Origin: a virus
DNA length: 62,622 nt
IMG/VR virus record: IMGVR_UViG_3300048672_000233
Location: 1-62,622 of that record
Strand: one strand, 5' to 3'
Shown here piece by piece: positions 58,445 through 62,622 of the stretch (position 1 is its first letter; each line of letters starts with the position of its first letter). The notes under the pieces were generated by a model. The model was not told the DNA's origin, did not search any database, and saw only the letters and a program-made list of their open reading frames with translations. The position numbers were made by a program, and so were the translations under genes.

Positions 58445-60691
58445 ATGGCGCTTACCGATGCACAACAATCCGAAGTAACCCGACTAATAGCCGCTTTTAA
58501 AGATAAAAATGTTACTACAGCAGACACAGCTAAAGCAGATGTAGAAGGTAATACAGATAACTGGAAGATGATTGACCCCGATGTTATCCAAGCAATCTAT
58601 GACCAGATTGAAAACGGTGGGACAAAAAAAGACATACTAGGTAGTTCTAGTTACAAACCCGCTATACCTAAAGTGAATTTTGGTACGTCAAACTTCGCGG
58701 GTACAACTACGGGAACTACGGGAACTACGGGAACTACGGGAACTACGGGAACTACGGGAACTACGGGAACTACGGGAACTACGGTAGTCACGCACGATAA
58801 CTCTAGTAAAGAAACCAAAAAACCTGATAATGTTTACCCTGTAGATTTAGGGATAGACCCCCAAAGTGTAATTCGCCAGATTATAGGTCTACTACGCGCT
58901 CAAGGGGGCGATACTCTCTCGTCTGCTGACAAAGCTAAAAGTGCTATCGAAGCTATGGCTAAGTCAGAAACAGGGGTAGACTACAGACCCTTTATAAAAG
59001 CCAACGCTGACTTATGGCGTAGGGAATTAGTAACCGAATTACCTGATAACTCACTCGCTGATTCTAAACAAGCCGCCGCAGTAAACGCGGCTTTTGACTT
59101 ACCCTCGACAGGAACAGACGCAACAGCTGCAAACGAAGCCGCAGCTAAAAAAGCAGCCGACGAAGCCGCAGCTAAAAAAGCAGCCGACGAAGCCGCAGCT
59201 AAAAAAGCAGCCGACGAAGCCGCAGCTGAAAAAGCAGCCGACGAAGCCGCAGCTAAAAAAGCAGCCGACGAAGCCGCAGCTAAACCCCCTGATTTAACCA
59301 ACCCGTTTGTGGCAGCTACAGAAGCTAGAAAAGCACGCGCGATGTCTGACGCAGGTAAAACATTTGTCCCGCCTGTCATGATGGCGGCGGATACCGCCGC
59401 CATAACTAAAGCAAAAACGGATAACCCTTGGAGCGCAGAGCAGTTAAAGCAAGACGCCCTAGATGCTGTAGACAAACCCCTATTCAATCCGTATGCGAAA
59501 AACAAAGGTTACGTTTCTTCAGGTAACACGGCTATTGACGCAATGAATGACGCTAGAGCCGCCGCAGCGAAAACACCCGACACAGGTATCGCAAAACTAG
59601 CCGCGCAGGTAGCCGAGGTAAAAGAATCCCCTTTAACCAAACCAGAGTCTATCGCTACGCCACCAACCGCGCCGTATAGATTAACTGGTCCTGATGGACT
59701 GCCTATAAACTCAAACCCTGTACAAGTACCAACAGGTAATGACGTAGGTCAACCAGAGTTTCCAAAAATAACGCCTGTGCAGGGTGGTGTACCCCTTGAC
59801 CAACAAGGAATTGCTGGTCTATCCCCGCAGCAGCTAACCCCTCAACAGCAAGGCATGGCGAATATGTTACTCGGTGGGGATTATATAGACCCAGATACCC
59901 GACAAGCACTGCTCACAGCAGGTAGAGCTGATGACCCCCGTATTGCTCAAGCATTAGCCGCGTCTATCCAGGTAGAGCAGCAGATATTAAATGGTGGGCA
60001 ACCAACGATAACAGCACATGGAGGGCGTAGCATGGAAGCCCCAGTAGGGCAAACCCGTACACAAGCACCACAGGTAAACTCACCTATTACGTTACCTCCT
60101 GTCGCGGGTCAGCCTGTTACAGAGCAACGTGTACCTGACTACATGAAAGCCCCTGTGGCTAAAGAGAACCCAAGAGGTCCATACCAGTTAGCACCTGTAG
60201 CACCAGCAGCGATACCTGAGTTCAACACATGGGCTACTATGCAGTCTAACCAGCCAAACATGGCTAACTATGGAACACCCGAACAGATAGCAGCGCAGCA
60301 GCAGAAAGACGCAGCAGCGTATCACGCATATATACAAGGCTTGAACGACACGCACATCGCTAATACACAGGGCAGTAGCCAGACAGTAGGCATTGCTGGG
60401 CTTACTCAGGGTAGGGCTATAGACCAGACAGTAGCTAACAACCCACAAACCAACAACGTAGCAACAGTGGTAAGTCAACACCCGCAATTCCCTAATAATA
60501 TGAGTACACAGTTTACCCAAGCTATCCCTGACTACGCTACACAGCAAGCCTTAGCCCAACCTGCGATAGACGCAGAAAACGCGCGTGTGGCTCAGATTAT
60601 AGCCACGCAGCAGGGCGGTATATCCCAATTAGTAACCAACCCGAATGGAACTAAACCCCCTGCGCCGTTGACTAACTTGGTAGTGCGATGA
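58445..60691 (+). CDS. Repeat-rich internal virion protein, 748 aa
   Basis: Low-complexity protein with a GTT repeat (about residues 85-115), an Ala/Lys KKAADEAA repeat (about 232-285) and a Pro/Gln-rich C-terminal half. AGGAG precedes ATG 58445. Likely a flexible internal protein. Confidence 0.6.
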   Translation: MALTDAQQSEVTRLIAAFKDKNVTTADTAKADVEGNTDNWKMIDPDVIQAIYDQIENGGTKKDILGSSSYKPAIPKVNFGTSNFAGTTTGTTGTTGTTGTTGTTGTTGTTGTTVVTHDNSSKETKKPDNVYPVDLGIDPQSVIRQIIGLLRAQGGDTLSSADKAKSAIEAMAKSETGVDYRPFIKANADLWRRELVTELPDNSLADSKQAAAVNAAFDLPSTGTDATAANEAAAKKAADEAAAKKAADEAAAKKAADEAAAEKAADEAAAKKAADEAAAKPPDLTNPFVAATEARKARAMSDAGKTFVPPVMMAADTAAITKAKTDNPWSAEQLKQDALDAVDKPLFNPYAKNKGYVSSGNTAIDAMNDARAAAAKTPDTGIAKLAAQVAEVKESPLTKPESIATPPTAPYRLTGPDGLPINSNPVQVPTGNDVGQPEFPKITPVQGGVPLDQQGIAGLSPQQLTPQQQGMANMLLGGDYIDPDTRQALLTAGRADDPRIAQALAASIQVEQQILNGGQPTITAHGGRSMEAPVGQTRTQAPQVNSPITLPPVAGQPVTEQRVPDYMKAPVAKENPRGPYQLAPVAPAAIPEFNTWATMQSNQPNMANYGTPEQIAAQQQKDAAAYHAYIQGLNDTHIANTQGSSQTVGIAGLTQGRAIDQTVANNPQTNNVATVVSQHPQFPNNMSTQFTQAIPDYATQQALAQPAIDAENARVAQIIATQQGGISQLVTNPNGTKPPAPLTNLVVR
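58701..58784 (+). repeat. 9-bp GGAACTACG tandem repeat
   Basis: About nine copies of GGAACTACG, encoding Gly-Thr-Thr repeats in frame. Confidence 0.85.
59140..59285 (+). repeat. 27-bp tandem repeat (five to six copies)
   Basis: Units of GCAGCTAAAAAAGCAGCCGA plus CGAAGCC, encoding AAKKAADEA; one copy has GAA in place of AAA. Confidence 0.85.
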
Positions 60692-61107
60692 AAGTATTAC
60701 CTATAAAACGAGAACATATATGCCATGTATGGGATAGGGTTGAAGCTCAAGTAGCTAAAGCCCTTGAGTTAGGTATGATGACGGATATGCCTGAGTTTAC
60801 TGTTGATGATGTTCACCAGCGAGTGCTTGAAGGCACATGGGAGCTTATGGTTATTATAGATGAGCAAGGACATATACACGGGTCGGGGGTTATGAGTTAT
60901 ACGGACTACCCTCTAGCGCGTATAGCCCACGTTGTTACAATGGCAGGTAAAGGTATATGCAAGCCAGAATTATTGCTACAATTCAAAGAAATACTAAAGA
61001 TGCGTGGAGCTACTAAGATACAAGGTTTTGATAGACCCTCTATGGTTAGATTGCTCAAACGCTTTGGGTTAAAACCCCGTTACACTCTCATGGAAACCGA
61101 CTTATGA
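60688..61107 (+). CDS. GNAT-like virion-region protein, 139 aa
   Basis: Pattern ICHVWDRVEAQVAKALELGM, VLEGTWELMVIIDEQGHIHG and LLKRFGLKPRYTLMETDL resembles small acetyltransferase-fold proteins found beside internal core genes of podoviruses. No clear acetyl-CoA loop seen. ATGA coupling. Confidence 0.55.
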   Translation: MKVLPIKREHICHVWDRVEAQVAKALELGMMTDMPEFTVDDVHQRVLEGTWELMVIIDEQGHIHGSGVMSYTDYPLARIAHVVTMAGKGICKPELLLQFKEILKMRGATKIQGFDRPSMVRLLKRFGLKPRYTLMETDL

Positions 61108-62622
61108 AACTATATGAACGCGCAGTAAAATTTCTATGCCCAACATTCTACGGTGGCGGTGGTGGAGGTAACACAACCTCAACAGGTACACAAACGGTGT
61201 ACCAACGCAACATACCACCAGAGCTAAAACCCTACTACGAGTTGCTGTTAAACGCGTCTATGAAACAGGCATTTACCTCGTCGGGCAATCCAGACCCAAA
61301 CCCTACACCAATTATTAACACCCACCCACAAAATCGTACGCTTGAGCAAAACATGGGGGCTTATGGCGGAGCTAACCCCACAGCTCTGGGGGCATTAAGT
61401 AAGACTAGAGCCTATAAAGATGGTGGCGCGGTTAAAGGCTACAAAGCTGCTGGGGAAATCAGTCTAAGTGGGAACACCGCCGCGCAGTCTACGGGTTTTG
61501 ACCCAAACATTAGTATTAGTGACACAGCCGCTAATACAGTCGCAGATAAAGCAGGTGTTGCAAGCTCTGACGTGACAGGCATGTTCAATTATGTCCCTTT
61601 TGGTGAAGATTCTACGGGGGCTATTAACTATAACGACTATGTAGCAAATTTTAGTGCGCCACAACAGGCAGCTATCCAAGACACGCTGAACCTACAAGTC
61701 CCCTATATGGAGGATGCTAAACTAGGTGCATTAAACGCAGGAACACAATACCAACAAACGGCGGACACCGCTGGCACAGCGTTTAATCAAGGGCAATCGT
61801 TAGGGTCAACTGCACTTACATCAGGGGCTATTGGTCAGCAGTCGGGGCTTACGGGTCAAGACATTGGGGTTTCAGGCGGCGCGTTGTATGGTAAAGCTGG
61901 GGCTAACGCAGGGCAATATGGTCAAGATTTAGGTGTATCAGGCGGTGCGAAATACGGTCAGCTTGGCGCGGATTATGGTGCTAATGCGGCTAACTTAGGG
62001 GTTATGTCAGGTGAATTAGGGGTAAATGCGGGTTCGTCTGTCAACGCTGCGGGCATGGACTTAGCAAATCGTGGGGCGTTAAGTGGTCAGCAGTATGAAA
62101 ATAAGGCGACCAGCGCGGATACTGTCCAAGCCTACATGAACCCCTATTTAAAACAATCCCTTCAGCCGCAACTTGACTTACTACAACAACAAAATGACAT
62201 CACGAAACAGAAAAATAACTCTGCCGCCGCCCAGGCATCTGCTTATGGCGGGTCGCGTCAAGCAGTTCAAAACGCCCTTAGCGACCAAGGTAACGCGCTA
62301 TCAACCGCCAACTTATTAGGTCAAGGTTACAACCAAGCCTACAACACTGCACAGAACAACATCCTGCAAGGTAGTCAACTAGGTCAAGCGGGGTTAGGGT
62401 TAGCTAATCAGTCTTTAGGCACCGCGCTTCAAGGTACGCAGACAGGGTTATCAGGACTTAACCAAGCTATCAGTGGTCAACAGGCAGGTATGCAAGGCGC
62501 AGGGATTGGTTTGCAGGGTGTTAATACGGCACTGAGTGGCACAGCGCAGAATATGCAGGGGGCAGGGATTGGTTTGCAAGGTGTAGGTACCGCGCTTCAA
62601 GGTACAGCTCAAGGAATGCAGG
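61104..62622 (+). CDS. Virion structural protein, N-terminal part (continues at 1-704)
   Basis: ATG 61104 lies in the stop overlap of the previous gene. After an N-terminal Gly run and YKDGGAVKGYKAAGE, the protein is rich in AxxxG-type Gly/Gln/Ala segments. Conserved parts are QAYMNPYLKQSLQPQLDLLQ and SAYGGSRQAVQNALSDQGN, with GYNQAYNTAQ, typical of podovirus virion proteins that line the neck or are ejected. It is cut by the window edge; joined to 1-704 it gives 672 aa. Confidence 0.75.
   Translation, partial: MKLYERAVKFLCPTFYGGGGGGNTTSTGTQTVYQRNIPPELKPYYELLLNASMKQAFTSSGNPDPNPTPIINTHPQNRTLEQNMGAYGGANPTALGALSKTRAYKDGGAVKGYKAAGEISLSGNTAAQSTGFDPNISISDTAANTVADKAGVASSDVTGMFNYVPFGEDSTGAINYNDYVANFSAPQQAAIQDTLNLQVPYMEDAKLGALNAGTQYQQTADTAGTAFNQGQSLGSTALTSGAIGQQSGLTGQDIGVSGGALYGKAGANAGQYGQDLGVSGGAKYGQLGADYGANAANLGVMSGELGVNAGSSVNAAGMDLANRGALSGQQYENKATSADTVQAYMNPYLKQSLQPQLDLLQQQNDITKQKNNSAAAQASAYGGSRQAVQNALSDQGNALSTANLLGQGYNQAYNTAQNNILQGSQLGQAGLGLANQSLGTALQGTQTGLSGLNQAISGQQAGMQGAGIGLQGVNTALSGTAQNMQGAGIGLQGVGTALQGTAQGMQ
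62419..62622. repeat. Terminal overlap, right copy
   Basis: Matches bases 1-204, with G62546 versus T128. See the left copy. Confidence 0.9.

Noticed and set aside
58701-59285. Short tandem repeats resembling an array or minisatellite
   Set aside because: They encode in-frame GTT and AAKKAADEA peptide repeats within one virion protein.

Overview
The window is one complete tailed-phage genome with a short terminal overlap. Bases 62419-62622 repeat bases 1-204 with a single difference, so the genome unit is about 62,418 bp, circular or circularly permuted as assembled. The window edge cuts through one virion gene (61104-62622 continuing as 1-704). The gene set fits a virulent or virulent-like podovirus: large terminase, fused-type portal, scaffold, Mu gpT-like capsid protein, short-tail connector proteins, very large ejection-type internal proteins, and no tail sheath or tape measure. 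I see no single-subunit RNA polymerase, integrase or CI-type repressor. Strong sigma70-like promoters (TTGACA-17-TATACT type) and the lysis genes suggest a Gram-negative, probably proteobacterial host; the genus cannot be told from the sequence.

Layout. (1) 31.2-62.6 kb and on through 0.0-8.3 kb, plus strand: virion and lysis genes. In order these are terminase, portal, GroES-like protein, scaffold, capsid, a KilA-N moron with its own promoter, connectors, tail fibres (two with S74 intramolecular chaperone domains), holin, lysozyme, tail protein, and internal virion proteins ending with a 2096-residue protein carrying a zincin motif and an LPD38-like region. A bidirectional terminator at 8.27 kb closes this arm. 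(2) 8.3-9.3 kb, minus strand: an AntA-type antirepressor with an apparent C-terminal frameshift. It is preceded by two compact predicted structured RNAs, each with its own promoter and intrinsic terminator. (3) 9.3-30.1 kb, minus strand: replication and metabolism genes, including thyX, primase-helicase, a SNF2-like helicase with intein, C5 methyltransferase, Cas4-like nuclease, mazG, family A DNA polymerase, ATP-dependent ligase, VRR-NUC nuclease and many small early proteins. (4) 30.1-31.3 kb: a non-coding divergent control region with a 38-bp inverted repeat pair, repeated CGTTGTTTGTATTGT boxes, palindromes, a tandem 45-bp repeat, a leftward promoter, and a rightward promoter overlapped by a perfect 26-bp palindrome. 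It is the best candidate for the replication origin and main switch.

The most unusual content is the set of three inteins. One sits in the helicase P-loop, one in the terminase P-loop and one in the terminase nuclease motif. The last contains a complete HNH endonuclease gene in a different reading frame, with its own strong ribosome binding site, while the intein frame stays open across the whole nested gene. Other notable signals are the two predicted small RNAs (one with perfectly complementary apical loops, one pseudoknot-like), arrays of ACTTT boxes spaced exactly 10 bp at early promoters, and a repeated promoter / 5' hairpin / Shine-Dalgarno arrangement.
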